Assembly: GCA_017395085.1 (NCBI GenBank) | Contig: JAFPWF010000016.1 | Span: 1 to 64,000 of the forward strand | Length of the DNA: 64,000 nt | Direction: 5' to 3' | From: Oscillospiraceae bacterium | Lineage (GTDB): Bacteria > Bacillota > Clostridia > Oscillospirales > Oscillospiraceae | Shown here: positions 1-7,634 of the stretch, in pieces | Numbering within the stretch: position 1 is the stretch's first letter | Layout: every line of letters begins with the position of its first letter | Position numbers and translations under genes: made by a program | Notes under the pieces: generated by a model | Told to the model about the DNA's origin: nothing | Database searches by the model: none | The model's input: the letters and a program-made list of their open reading frames with translations, nothing else

Positions 1-1568
1 AACCGGGCCTCGATCTCCTTCAGGTCGATCCCGATGAAGTTCTCCTTCCCAAGCAGCCGTTCGACCAGGCTCTTGAGCTGGGATTTACCGGTGTCGCCGG
101 CGCCGACAAGAAACAGGGCCTTTTTCATGCGCCAGCCCTTCACATTGGAGATGCAGGCGCCGATGAACTCCAGCAGAAGCTGTTCGACAGCTTTGTCCCC
201 GTTGGTCAGGGTATGCAGATACCGGTCAAAGACCGGCGTGGGCGAAGGCTTCCCCGTCCAGCGACAAGGGATCTGGATGGTGCTGTAGACCGCGGGGGTA
301 TGGGGAACTGTGTTCGTGCCGCGCGCGTCTACCCGGAGCAGGCAATTGCTGAAATTGATCAGGGTCTCGCTTGCGTCCAGTTCCTCCTGACCGATGTAAT
401 CCAAATCCGTAATGAGCTGCTGGTATACCTCTGTGATGATGCGCATCTTGACAAGCTCTGGATCATACTCCTCCACGAAGCTCTTGATCACGCCTTTGAA
501 CATGTCCTCGGCATAGAGCTTGTACACGCCGCCCTCATAGACATATTTCAGCAGCGCCTGCTTGCCGCTGTCCCGGACGAGCAGATATTTCACATGCTCC
601 CGGACATGCTTTGCCAGCAGAGCAGGGACCACATAGGCTTCGCCGGTGATCTCATTGAAGCGGATGAAGTCCGGGTGCTCCATCTTGGATCGGTGGAAGG
701 TGCCGTTGCAGGCCTCGAGGGCTTTCTGGATCGTGGTTTCCCGGTAATCCTCCCGTTCCCATTTCTCCCGCATCAGGGCGGAGGCTCGGAAGACCCGGTC
801 GATCATATCAGGATCCGGGCCGGTGCGGAACGCGATCATGGCGCAAAGCGCACAATCGGCCTCGGACTGGGAGCCGTAATCTGAGAAATCTCCATCTTGG
901 TACAGCTTTCGGAACTTGTCCGCGTTGCTCTGCCGAAGCAGATTGCCTACCACTTCGAATACCGGATCATGGCTTTTCGCAAGCTTCTTGGCAGGTTCTT
1001 TTTCCGGACGCAGCATATCCTCATCCAGCGTAGCCAGCAGTGCGGACGTGCAGTCCTTAAGGGGTTTCTCCCAGACAGCGTTACCGGTATAGACAGCAAA
1101 GCGGTTAGTGATTCCGCCGTAGTACAGCTCGACGCCGTTATGCGGATTCTTCATATAGTAGGCTTTGCCCAGCCTGACCTTGCCGTTTGCGTCTGTGCTG
1201 GTCGGGATCATAGCCGTATCGCAGCGACCGTAGATGTGGATACCGCCGCCGCTGACGGAGCGTTCGGCATAGGAGTCAAAGCGGTTCAGGAGCTTCTGCA
1301 CCAGGGGATCGTCCAGTTCCCTGTGATCCACATCCAGGAAGAAATACCCGTCCGGGATCTTGAAGCCTACGCCGTCCATACCGTATGTGTCCCTGGCGGA
1401 AACGGCTTCATCGTATGTGACCCAGGTCTGTTCCCAGCTCTCGTCCGTCCCGCTCGCCCGGCCGTCTCCAGCAGACTTAGGCACTTTGGTTCGCTTTTCT
1501 TTCCGGATCTCAAAGCGCCACAACATCCAGATCCGCTGCTGTTTCAGTTCCTGCATGAAATCGTCCAT
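1..1568 (-). CDS. Mobile-element primase-polymerase/helicase (partial, runs off the left edge)
   Basis: Replication initiator of an integrated element. About 522 codons are visible without a stop. The N-terminal part looks like an archaeo-eukaryotic primase-polymerase domain: FFLDVDH with D79 and D81, then SGGGIHIYG with H111, fit the metal-binding and histidine motifs of that fold as seen in NrS-1-type phage polymerases. The C-terminal part begins a D5/P4-type SF3 helicase with Walker A GAGDTGKS (K495). The rest lies beyond position 1. The ATG at 1568 follows a GGAGGGAAGG ribosome site. It lies 35 bases downstream of the excisionase-type gene, probably in one operon. No tool-based comparison was possible; the family call rests on motifs and the xis neighbour. 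Confidence 0.85.
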   Translation of the reverse strand, partial: MDDFMQELKQQRIWMLWRFEIRKEKRTKVPKSAGDGRASGTDESWEQTWVTYDEAVSARDTYGMDGVGFKIPDGYFFLDVDHRELDDPLVQKLLNRFDSYAERSVSGGGIHIYGRCDTAMIPTSTDANGKVRLGKAYYMKNPHNGVELYYGGITNRFAVYTGNAVWEKPLKDCTSALLATLDEDMLRPEKEPAKKLAKSHDPVFEVVGNLLRQSNADKFRKLYQDGDFSDYGSQSEADCALCAMIAFRTGPDPDMIDRVFRASALMREKWEREDYRETTIQKALEACNGTFHRSKMEHPDFIRFNEITGEAYVVPALLAKHVREHVKYLLVRDSGKQALLKYVYEGGVYKLYAEDMFKGVIKSFVEEYDPELVKMRIITEVYQQLITDLDYIGQEELDASETLINFSNCLLRVDARGTNTVPHTPAVYSTIQIPCRWTGKPSPTPVFDRYLHTLTNGDKAVEQLLLEFIGACISNVKGWRMKKALFLVGAGDTGKSQLKSLVERLLGKENFIGIDLKEIEAR

Positions 1569-1603
1569 GTCTTCCACCTTCCCTCCGGGAAATATGAATG
1601 CGC

Positions 1604-1780
1604 TTATTCGTGTGAGGCATTGCTGATCAGCCAGGCCTTAAACGCATCCATGGGGATCAGGATCCTCGTCCCAATCTTAAGAACCGGGAACCCCGGCCGC
1701 TTGACCAGCTCATATGCCTTTGGCAGGCTGATCCCAAGCTGCGAAGCCAGTTCCTGTACGCTCATCGTTGCTTTCTCCAT
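1604..1780 (-). CDS. Excisionase-family helix-turn-helix protein
   Basis: 58-residue protein of the AlpA/excisionase MerR-like family. The N-terminus (SVQELASQLGISLPKAYELV) is a helix-turn-helix followed by a short beta-wing reading PGFPVLKIGTRILIP, then a helix with DAFKAWL, the usual layout of this family. Such proteins bind element ends to direct excision, or act as regulators of replication genes. It sits directly upstream of the primase on the same strand, which fits an integrative element's early operon. The integrase is not adjacent. The start at 1780 is preceded by AGAAAGGAGAAAGCAT. Too short for ordinary ORF tracks but well supported by its motif order. Confidence 0.85.
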   Translation of the reverse strand: MEKATMSVQELASQLGISLPKAYELVKRPGFPVLKIGTRILIPMDAFKAWLISNASHE

Positions 1781-1815
1781 ATGCTTTCTCCTTTCTCAAA
1801 AATGGGCATGAAGAA

Positions 1816-1847
1816 GCCACCAGCCGAACGTTTGCTCGTATGGTGGC
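1816..1847 (-). other. Inverted repeat between small ORF and excisionase gene
   Basis: GCCACCA (1816-1822) pairs with TGGTGGC (1841-1847) around an 18-base loop. It lies between two minus-strand genes and is followed on that strand by a short pyrimidine stretch, so it may be a weak attenuator. No strong T-run is present. Confidence 0.4.
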
Positions 1848-1857
1848 CTTTTCATAT

Positions 1858-2013
1858 TTACCTGAGAGCGATTGTTGCTCTCCCGTTTGTTCGAATCTGC
1901 TGAACTGCGTTATATGCAGTCAGGTCTTTTACCCCGCAGGCGTTGCGCTTGTCCAGTTTTTCCTCCCTGACTCTCTTCTTGCGGTTCTCCCTTTGCCGAA
2001 TCCTGCTCTTCAT
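1858..2013 (-). CDS. Small basic protein of the integrated element
   Basis: 51 residues, strongly basic at the N-terminus (MKSRIRQRENRKKRVREEK), then a segment reading CGVKDLTAYNAVQQI. Short proteins with a KDLT-Y-A segment are often seen beside xis/primase genes in Firmicute elements, but I cannot name a characterised family. The ATG at 2013 is chosen because AAGGAG lies 8 bases upstream; a longer reading to 2343 has no ribosome site and overlaps the divergent gene's promoter. It is probably the first gene of the leftward operon. Function unknown. Confidence 0.55.
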   Translation of the reverse strand: MKSRIRQRENRKKRVREEKLDKRNACGVKDLTAYNAVQQIRTNGRATIALR

Positions 2014-2119
2014 TCTTTCTTCTCCTTTTGGATAGACTACTCCCTTCAGACCTCCGGGAAACGATCCGCTGATCGACATCCGCAGGCGCTGGGGGAAGGG
2101 GTTGAAAACATTTTTTCGA

Positions 2120-2184
2120 TTGCCTCTTGTTTTCGATGCAATTATATAATAGAATCTAACCGCAATCAAATTCTGTACGGTTAG
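2120..2184 (+). promoter_or_regulatory. Promoter with overlapping CTAACCG/CGGTTAG operator-like repeat
   Basis: TTGCCT (about 2120) and TATATAAT (about 2143-2149) form a plausible promoter for the gene at 2215. Immediately downstream, CTAACCG (2156-2162) and CGGTTAG (2178-2184) form an inverted repeat over the expected transcription start. The same hexamer recurs in two stem-loops after the gene, suggesting a shared binding factor. Confidence 0.5.
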
Positions 2185-2214
2185 AATAATGGTAAGAAAA
2201 GAGGCAGAATCAAA

Positions 2215-3159
2215 ATGAAGAGAATCGGGGCAGATCATATAGGGTTCAACGAGATCGGCGGCGCAGGAGAAATTGTTTACCGTGTCGTGCGCTTTAGAAA
2301 CTATTCGCCTGATGTGGATGAGCAGGGGAAACAGATTGTTCAACCTGTCATTTTCCCGGGTATGGAGCCGGTAGAAGGTTTTGACTACGAGCTTAACGGG
2401 GCTGAGCTGCTATACAGTCTTATCAACTTATATCATGAGCTCAACGATCCTGAGAGCATCGTCCCGATCCCGTACCGAATCTGCGTCTGGTGCCGAGATC
2501 ACGTTCAACCTTATAGTCTCAAAATGCTGTCAGCCATGATGGAAGGCTACGGAAAAGATTCATGGCCGGAATGGCCGCTGCTTCAGAAAGAAGCCTCCTT
2601 CTGGGTGGATAGCTTTACACATGATCTTTGCTGCCTGGGTGCCACAATGGATTTCTATAAGGCCCTCATCTCGGTAAGAATACGAAAAGACACACAGAAA
2701 GCACGTAGTCTGTATTATGAGGGACGGATTGAAGATGGCCTTCCCTTTTTTGAACGATACCGGCATATTGAAAACAACGCAGAATATATCCAGGCTGTGA
2801 TGGATGATTATGATTCGATGACAGACTCGTTGCTTGGGCTGTTCCCAGAGCACAGGATGAAGCTGACCAAGAATCGCATCAGCGGGACAATAGGGATGTA
2901 TGGTGATATAGACTCTGTATTTGACTTGGCTTGGTATGCTTTTGCAAGAGAAGTGGCAACGGATGCGCCACCTCCGGACACAGATCCGGATTCGCTTGCT
3001 CTATACGGTTCCAGCTCCTATATCTGCTGTCTGAGCTGCGGGAGGTATGTAAAAAGAAAAGGGCCGCGGCAGCGTTACTGCGACGACCCCGATTGTCAGG
3101 CGGTTCGGAAACGTATGAATAGTAAGGATTGTTATAATAGGAAGAAAGCTCGAGAATAG
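2215..3159 (+). CDS. Uncharacterised protein with C-terminal zinc-binding motif (DUF6076-like)
   Basis: 314 residues. The first 260 or so match nothing I can name with certainty; they are mixed alpha/beta with no membrane segment. The C-terminus reads CLSCGRYVKRKG, then YCDDPDCQAVRKR and SKDCYNRKK, an arrangement of CxxC and CxxxxC that looks like a treble-clef zinc finger followed by a basic tail. This resembles proteins catalogued as DUF6076 in gut Clostridia, a recollection I could not verify. It is divergent from the excisionase/primase operon and lies at the edge of the mobile element, and its base composition is lower in GC than the chromosome further right. A role in nucleic-acid binding or element regulation is inference only. 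Confidence 0.6.
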   Translation: MKRIGADHIGFNEIGGAGEIVYRVVRFRNYSPDVDEQGKQIVQPVIFPGMEPVEGFDYELNGAELLYSLINLYHELNDPESIVPIPYRICVWCRDHVQPYSLKMLSAMMEGYGKDSWPEWPLLQKEASFWVDSFTHDLCCLGATMDFYKALISVRIRKDTQKARSLYYEGRIEDGLPFFERYRHIENNAEYIQAVMDDYDSMTDSLLGLFPEHRMKLTKNRISGTIGMYGDIDSVFDLAWYAFAREVATDAPPPDTDPDSLALYGSSSYICCLSCGRYVKRKGPRQRYCDDPDCQAVRKRMNSKDCYNRKKARE

Positions 3160-3342
3160 AAAGGTCCCATTTGTGTCTGGTCTCCGTCAGCTTACTCTGC
3201 GTCATTCGGCACGCCCAGGAGTTTTTTAAATGGACGTATTGATACAATATGTCAGTTTGCTGTTTCGTTTTTTTGATATAGATGGTTTGATCCTCAAAAA
3301 AGAATAGCGTTTCTTGTTGTCTCCTCTTGATTTTTTGCGTTT

Positions 3343-3388
3343 TTTGACTATAATACGGTTAGAGATTGCTAACCGTATTATAGTCAAA
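3343..3388. repeat. Perfect 20-bp stem-loop, GGTTAG-N6-CTAACC core
   Basis: Arms 3343-3362 and 3369-3388 are exact reverse complements (TTTGACTATAATACGGTTAG) around the 6-base loop AGATTG. There is no immediate T-run, so it is not a typical terminator. It shares its core and loop length with the next repeat 56 bp away. Confidence 0.9.
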
Positions 3389-3405
3389 GTCTCGATTTCT
3401 TTTTT

Positions 3406-3437
3406 GCCCAGTGGTTAGCAGCCTCTAACCACTGGGC
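3406..3437. repeat. Perfect 13-bp stem-loop, GGTTAG-N6-CTAACC core
   Basis: Arms GCCCAGTGGTTAG (3406-3418) and CTAACCACTGGGC (3425-3437) flank the 6-base loop CAGCCT. The outer stem sequence differs from the repeat at 3343 but the loop-proximal GGTTAG/CTAACC is the same. Positions 3160-3479 hold only these two stem-loops and no gene that I can support. Confidence 0.9.
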
Positions 3438-3479
3438 TATGATATGTTGTATTGTCTAATCACGAAAGGGTGAAAACCT

Positions 3480-4223
3480 ATGAAGATAGAGGAAAAAACG
3501 AAACGGCTCCTAATTATCGGTATTATCGGATGCCTACTCTATGTGATCGGCGACTTTCTGTTTGCAGCGACCGGCAAAGGACAGACGACCGAGAGCATCG
3601 GCTTCATGGTGCGAGTTGTCTATCTGGAGATGGGCACCTGGCGCATGGTAGCCAGCATCCTCTGCGGATTTGTCGGAACACTCCTGTACTACATGGGCTT
3701 TCACTGTATGTACGGGCTGCTTAAGATCCACGTTACAAAAGGAAAAGACCGGAAGTGGGTGAAACTTTTTCGGGTCTCCTATGTTACCGGGACGGTCGCC
3801 TGGGCCTATGTCCACGCCATGTTTATGAATGTGGCACTGATCTTCAAGTACGTTTATCAAAACTGCGGCGACATGCAGACGGCGGCAGATATCGCCAACC
3901 GGGTGTTTTACGCCAACGCCGCGCCGATGCTGATTGCCTTCATCCTCTGCGACCTCGGGCTGACCGTCGTCATGCCCGTGATGGTCTGGAAGAAGATCAT
4001 TCCGCTAAAAAGCACGGCGGCGCGGATCCTGGCCACGCTCTGCAATCCGCTGATGATGCCGGGGATCGTCGGGAATCTGCTTGCCCTCCTTCCCTGGCCT
4101 GTTAATCAGCTTGATCACGGTACGGAATCCTTCGGCCACGCGCTGGTGCTGCTCCTGGGCCTGATCCTGCTGCGGGAAATGAGCAAGGCGGAAGAGCTGA
4201 AAAACGCGGAGGCTTTGGAATGA
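3480..4223 (+). CDS. Multi-spanning membrane protein of unknown function
   Basis: 247 residues with about six or seven hydrophobic segments, beginning with RLLIIGIIGCLLYVIGDFLF. Charged loops such as KIHVTKGKDRKW and a short C-terminal tail (EMSKAEELKNAEALE) separate and end them. It may belong to the family catalogued as DUF6796, which I could not verify. No catalytic motif is visible. The following ORF overlaps its stop by 4 bases and starts with a diverged copy of its first 60 residues, so the locus once held two tandem paralogues. The ATG at 3480 follows GAAAGGGTG. It is the first chromosomal gene to the right of the mobile-element stem-loops. Confidence 0.65.
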   Translation: MKIEEKTKRLLIIGIIGCLLYVIGDFLFAATGKGQTTESIGFMVRVVYLEMGTWRMVASILCGFVGTLLYYMGFHCMYGLLKIHVTKGKDRKWVKLFRVSYVTGTVAWAYVHAMFMNVALIFKYVYQNCGDMQTAADIANRVFYANAAPMLIAFILCDLGLTVVMPVMVWKKIIPLKSTAARILATLCNPLMMPGIVGNLLALLPWPVNQLDHGTESFGHALVLLLGLILLREMSKAEELKNAEALE

Positions 4224-4888
4224 ACGATACGCTTGACTGGCAGCGCATTCGACATCTTTTGAAAATTGGGATCCTGGCCTCGCTCATGGTCTTGACGGGA
4301 GACATGCTTCTCGGTTGGGGCGTGAGCGATCCGTCCGTGACGAATCTTCCCGCCGTGTTCACGCGGTATTTGTCCGTGTCGGACGGCAGGATCGTCGTCT
4401 CGGCGCTGCTGGCTTACAACTACGGTGCGAGAGACAGCGCGAGACTGCGGGAGAGCCTTCAGAAGACCGCGCTGCTCACCGCCGGCTTCGGTTTCCTTTC
4501 TGCCGCCGGCTGCTGGCTTGGCAGAGAGCATCTGCTCGCGCTTTTCCTGAAGGATGCGGCGAATCTTGCCCTGGGCAGCCGTTTCCTCTTTTGGTTGATT
4601 CTGGCCAGCCCCTTTCTCGGCTTCTTTTACCTGAGCAGCAATTTTCTGCAGGCTGCGGGAAAAGCCTTTCAGGCGACGCTGGTATCCGTTCTGCGGCAGG
4701 GCGTGCTGCTGATCCCTGCGCTCTATCTGATGCACGATTTCTTCGGCCTGACCGGGATTGCAGCGGCTCACACGGCAGCGGATTTTGGAGCGATCCTGGC
4801 AGCTTCCGTTCTCGGCCTTCGAGGATACAGGCAAATCGCGGCTGCCGACAATCTGGTAAATACGTCGTGGAAATGTGACAGTTTTTGA
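4220..4888 (+). pseudogene. Chimeric ORF: N-terminus of the upstream membrane family joined to the C-terminal half of a MATE transporter
   Basis: 222 codons. Residues 1-62 (LLKIGILASLMVLTGDMLL, then YLSVSDGRIVVSALL) align with residues 8-70 of the preceding membrane protein. From about residue 63 the sequence becomes AYNYGARDSARLRESL, then helices ending with FLQAAGKAFQATLVSVLRQG, which are hallmarks of the C-terminal lobe of MATE multidrug/cation antiporters. Only about five MATE helices remain, against twelve in a complete protein, so transport is unlikely. The junction near 4403-4412 is in frame, consistent with a deletion between two neighbouring genes. The C-terminus (NTSWKCDSF) also departs from the family. 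Expression may continue because it overlaps the upstream gene by 4 bases. Confidence 0.75.
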
Positions 4889-4939
4889 CGGGTAGAAACG
4901 CGAAGATACATAACCAATAAATTGATACAGTTTTGCCCA

Positions 4940-4980
4940 GACGGGCGGCCTTTTGACATTGTAAAGGGCCGTCCGTTTTT
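4940..4980 (+). terminator. Terminator after the chimeric ORF
   Basis: GACGGGCGGCCTTTT pairs with AAAGGGCCGTCCG and is followed by TTTTTC. It separates the membrane-protein pair from the carbohydrate cluster. Confidence 0.75.
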
Positions 4981-5027
4981 CTATGATGAAATCAGGGGAA
5001 ACTCTATTCTGATACGGAGGGAATGCG

Positions 5028-6494
5028 ATGAAAAAACAGAGAAAAGCCAGAGATCCGGAGCATATCGGCTTTAAGGAATGCTTCGGCACAACGACCCTTT
5101 CTTTCACCAACGCGCTGACCGGCGTACTCATGTCGTCCATGCTGATGGTCTATATGACAGAGTATTCCGGCATCAGCTACGCTGCGCTGCTGGCCACGAT
5201 CCTGCTGATGGCGGCTCGTGTGATCGACGCGGTGGACGACCCGATCCAGGGCTTTATTATTGACAATTCAAAGCGCACCAGGATCGGCAAGTATAAGCCC
5301 TTCTTCCTCATCAGCATCATCATGGAGGCGGTCGGCGCCATTGCCCTGTTTTCGCTTCCCAGCTCCATGGCGAGTACGCCCGCGCTGATCATCGCCTGGG
5401 TCATTGTGTTTTACCTCGTCTATGACATCGGCAGCTCGTTCTATAAGGATCTACTTCTTTACCGTACCATGTCCACCGATGAAAACCAGCGGACAAAGCT
5501 GGTGGTCGGGCCGAGGCTGATGTCCTTCCTCACCGGCGTTGTTGCCAATGTCGTGTTTACAGCTGCTATCGTTGCTCTCAACGCAGGCGGCGTGAGCTAC
5601 CACGATGCCGCGGCCAGGGTCATCATGATCCTTGTTGTCGCCTCCGTGGCGATCTCTCTTGTCGGCTGGTTCATGGTGAAAGAAAAGCATCATGTGGAAG
5701 AGGAGCGCGCCGAGAAACTGAAACTTCAGGATTTCTTTGATTTGTTCAAAGAAAACAAGGCCATGGTCATATTTGCGCTCAAAGGCCTGTTTGCCGGCTT
5801 TATCTGGACGCTGATCTTCGCCACGCCCATCTATTACATCAAATGGGGCTTCTGTGCCGACCTGAGCACGGGCATCGCGGACATGGAGCAATTTACCGTC
5901 TACAACGGCATCAACGCCATGATCACCGTCGTCCCCATGGTCCTGGGCGCGATTCTGGGCAGACCGCTTTTGAAGCTCTTTAAGGATCCGGTCAGGATGA
6001 CCAGCACCCTGCTGCTCATTCAGGCGGTCGGCGGCGCCATCCTGTTCATCGCCCAGATCACAGGGCTTTTGCAGCACGCTCCCTGGCTGTTCTTTGCGAC
6101 CATGTTCATCATGGCCACCGGCGTGGGGACGGACTTTGTGCCGCAGACCTTTGTACAGATGGAGGTCGTGGACTATGGAATCTACAAAACCGGGAAAGAC
6201 CGCTCCGCCCTGACCACGGTGACCGACGGCTTCATCACAAAGATGCAGACGGCTTTTTCCACGGCGATCGTCGGCCTGGTGCTGACCGGGATCGGCTATA
6301 CCGTGGAGGAAGGAAACCGCTTTGCCGGGGACGTCTCCCAGATCCCCACGATGCTCAACTGGTTCATCGTGATCATGGGCCTGGTCCCCGCTGTGTTGGG
6401 CATCATTTCTGTCCTGATCTACAGGAAGTATCCTGTCACCAATGAAGTCCGCGGAGAAATGAAAGCCTATTTTGACAGGCAGAGTGAAGAATAG
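5028..6494 (+). CDS. GPH-family sugar:cation symporter (MFS)
   Basis: 488 residues, the normal length for glycoside-pentoside-hexuronide symporters (MFS_2). The family signature region is clear: IGFKECFGTTTLSFTN, then ARVIDAVDDPIQG and RTRIGKYKPFF. About twelve membrane helices follow, with a central cytoplasmic loop (VKEKHHVEEERAEKLK). It should import oligosaccharides or glycosides with a cation. The divergent AraC regulator and the run of glycosidases and esterases to its right indicate a plant or host glycan fragment, perhaps a xylo- or arabino-oligosaccharide, but the substrate cannot be read from the sequence. Start at 5028 follows ACGGAGGGAATGCG. Confidence 0.9.
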   Translation: MKKQRKARDPEHIGFKECFGTTTLSFTNALTGVLMSSMLMVYMTEYSGISYAALLATILLMAARVIDAVDDPIQGFIIDNSKRTRIGKYKPFFLISIIMEAVGAIALFSLPSSMASTPALIIAWVIVFYLVYDIGSSFYKDLLLYRTMSTDENQRTKLVVGPRLMSFLTGVVANVVFTAAIVALNAGGVSYHDAAARVIMILVVASVAISLVGWFMVKEKHHVEEERAEKLKLQDFFDLFKENKAMVIFALKGLFAGFIWTLIFATPIYYIKWGFCADLSTGIADMEQFTVYNGINAMITVVPMVLGAILGRPLLKLFKDPVRMTSTLLLIQAVGGAILFIAQITGLLQHAPWLFFATMFIMATGVGTDFVPQTFVQMEVVDYGIYKTGKDRSALTTVTDGFITKMQTAFSTAIVGLVLTGIGYTVEEGNRFAGDVSQIPTMLNWFIVIMGLVPAVLGIISVLIYRKYPVTNEVRGEMKAYFDRQSEE

Positions 6495-6504
6495 TATAAA
6501 TAAA

Positions 6505-6527
6505 GCGGGTCGATCCACTCGACCCGC
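6505..6527. terminator. Bidirectional terminator between symporter and AraC genes
   Basis: GCGGGTCGA and TCGACCCGC (9-bp arms, 5-base loop) lie between convergent stop codons at 6494 and 6534. Confidence 0.75.
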
Positions 6528-6533
6528 CTCGTA

Positions 6534-7568
6534 TCAGCGCTTGGCGTGTGCTTTTTCCCGATATTCTGTGGGCGTCATCTGATACTCGCGCTCAAATATT
6601 TTGTAAAACTGTGTGCGGTTCTCATAGCCCAGGGAAGCGGCGATCCTGCTCACCGGAAGCTCGGAGGCTTTGAGAAGCCGGGCCGCCTCGCGCAGCTGAA
6701 TCTTTTGACAATAGACCTTCAGCGTATAGCCGGTGTGCTCTTTCATGATGCGGGAGAGGTATTCACAGGAATAATGGAGCTCCTGAGCCAGCTCCGCGCG
6801 GCGGACATTGCCGTGGCGTTCCTCGATCAGCTTTTTCGCCTTTTCGAGGGTAATCAGTTCCCTCCCGTAGCCAAGGGAAACGTACTCGGCCCGATAGAGC
6901 TCCGGGCTCTCCAGTGCCGCAAACAGCCGAAGCAGCGACGAGTAAATGTCAAACTGATACCCCACACGCTTTTCGGAATAAGCTCGGATCAACTCATCGG
7001 CGATCTGCGGGATCGGATCTTCGCCCAGGAGCTGAAAGTCCACATAGTCCCGCTTGCAGGCCGCTCTCTCCGACAGGTTCTCGCTGAAAAAGCGGTTGAG
7101 GATGCTTTTATAGCCGAAGGGTTGAGCAAGCCCTTTCGGCCATTGCGTGATGAGCGAGGGGTCGATGCCGATATAGAGGATATCGGCGGAGGCCATGTCG
7201 GTTTCCCGGTGCATGGTGCTTCGGTTCAGCAGACACAGATTCCCCGCCGAATAGCGTACTTCTTCCTCCTCGATCATGACCGAGGCCTCTCCGCGCATGA
7301 TGTACATCAGCTCGAAGAAATTGTGCTTGTGCATATAGGTTTCCTGAAAAAAACCGCTCTCGGCGGGGGTGTGCAGGCAGAAGGAACGCCTGTCCATGTA
7401 GTTGGAGAAGAGATATTCCTCCGGGGTGTGAACACTGGTCGCAACGGAGAGCTTGGAAAAGTAATCCCGGTCGACGGTGTGATCGCGCAGATAGTTTACG
7501 ATTTGGCCGCTCTCCTGCGCCCGGACCTCCTCGATATCCCGGAAGTATAAATGAACCACGTTTTCCAT
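6534..7568 (-). CDS. AraC-family transcriptional regulator
   Basis: 344 residues. The N-terminal 200 residues hold a cupin-type sensor (HKHNFFELMYIMRGEA) as in AraC regulators of sugar catabolism. The C-terminal 100 residues carry the two helix-turn-helix motifs, with RRAELAQELHYSCEYLSRIM in the first and PVSRIAASLGYENRTQFYKIF in the second, ending PTEYREKAHAKR. The start at 7568 is taken because AAGGGGGTG lies just upstream; a reading to 7736 would run into the divergent gene. Only 66 bases separate it from the divergent GH43 gene, so it very likely controls the glycosidase operon and perhaps the symporter, responding to an imported sugar. Confidence 0.9.
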   Translation of the reverse strand: MENVVHLYFRDIEEVRAQESGQIVNYLRDHTVDRDYFSKLSVATSVHTPEEYLFSNYMDRRSFCLHTPAESGFFQETYMHKHNFFELMYIMRGEASVMIEEEEVRYSAGNLCLLNRSTMHRETDMASADILYIGIDPSLITQWPKGLAQPFGYKSILNRFFSENLSERAACKRDYVDFQLLGEDPIPQIADELIRAYSEKRVGYQFDIYSSLLRLFAALESPELYRAEYVSLGYGRELITLEKAKKLIEERHGNVRRAELAQELHYSCEYLSRIMKEHTGYTLKVYCQKIQLREAARLLKASELPVSRIAASLGYENRTQFYKIFEREYQMTPTEYREKAHAKR

Positions 7569-7634
7569 AGCCTTCACCCCCTTGTTTCCTATTCTATCAT
7601 ACTGAAAGCTCGATGAAAAGGAAGGATTTATGCT

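Noticed and set aside
213-1811. Plus-strand open frames across the primase region
   Set aside because: They are shadows of the minus-strand primase and excisionase frames, have no ribosome sites and contain long runs of unlikely composition.
1858-2343. A 161-codon minus-strand reading extending over the start of the Zn-finger gene
   Set aside because: The only good ribosome site is before the internal ATG at 2013, and the upstream part overlaps the divergent promoter and gene.
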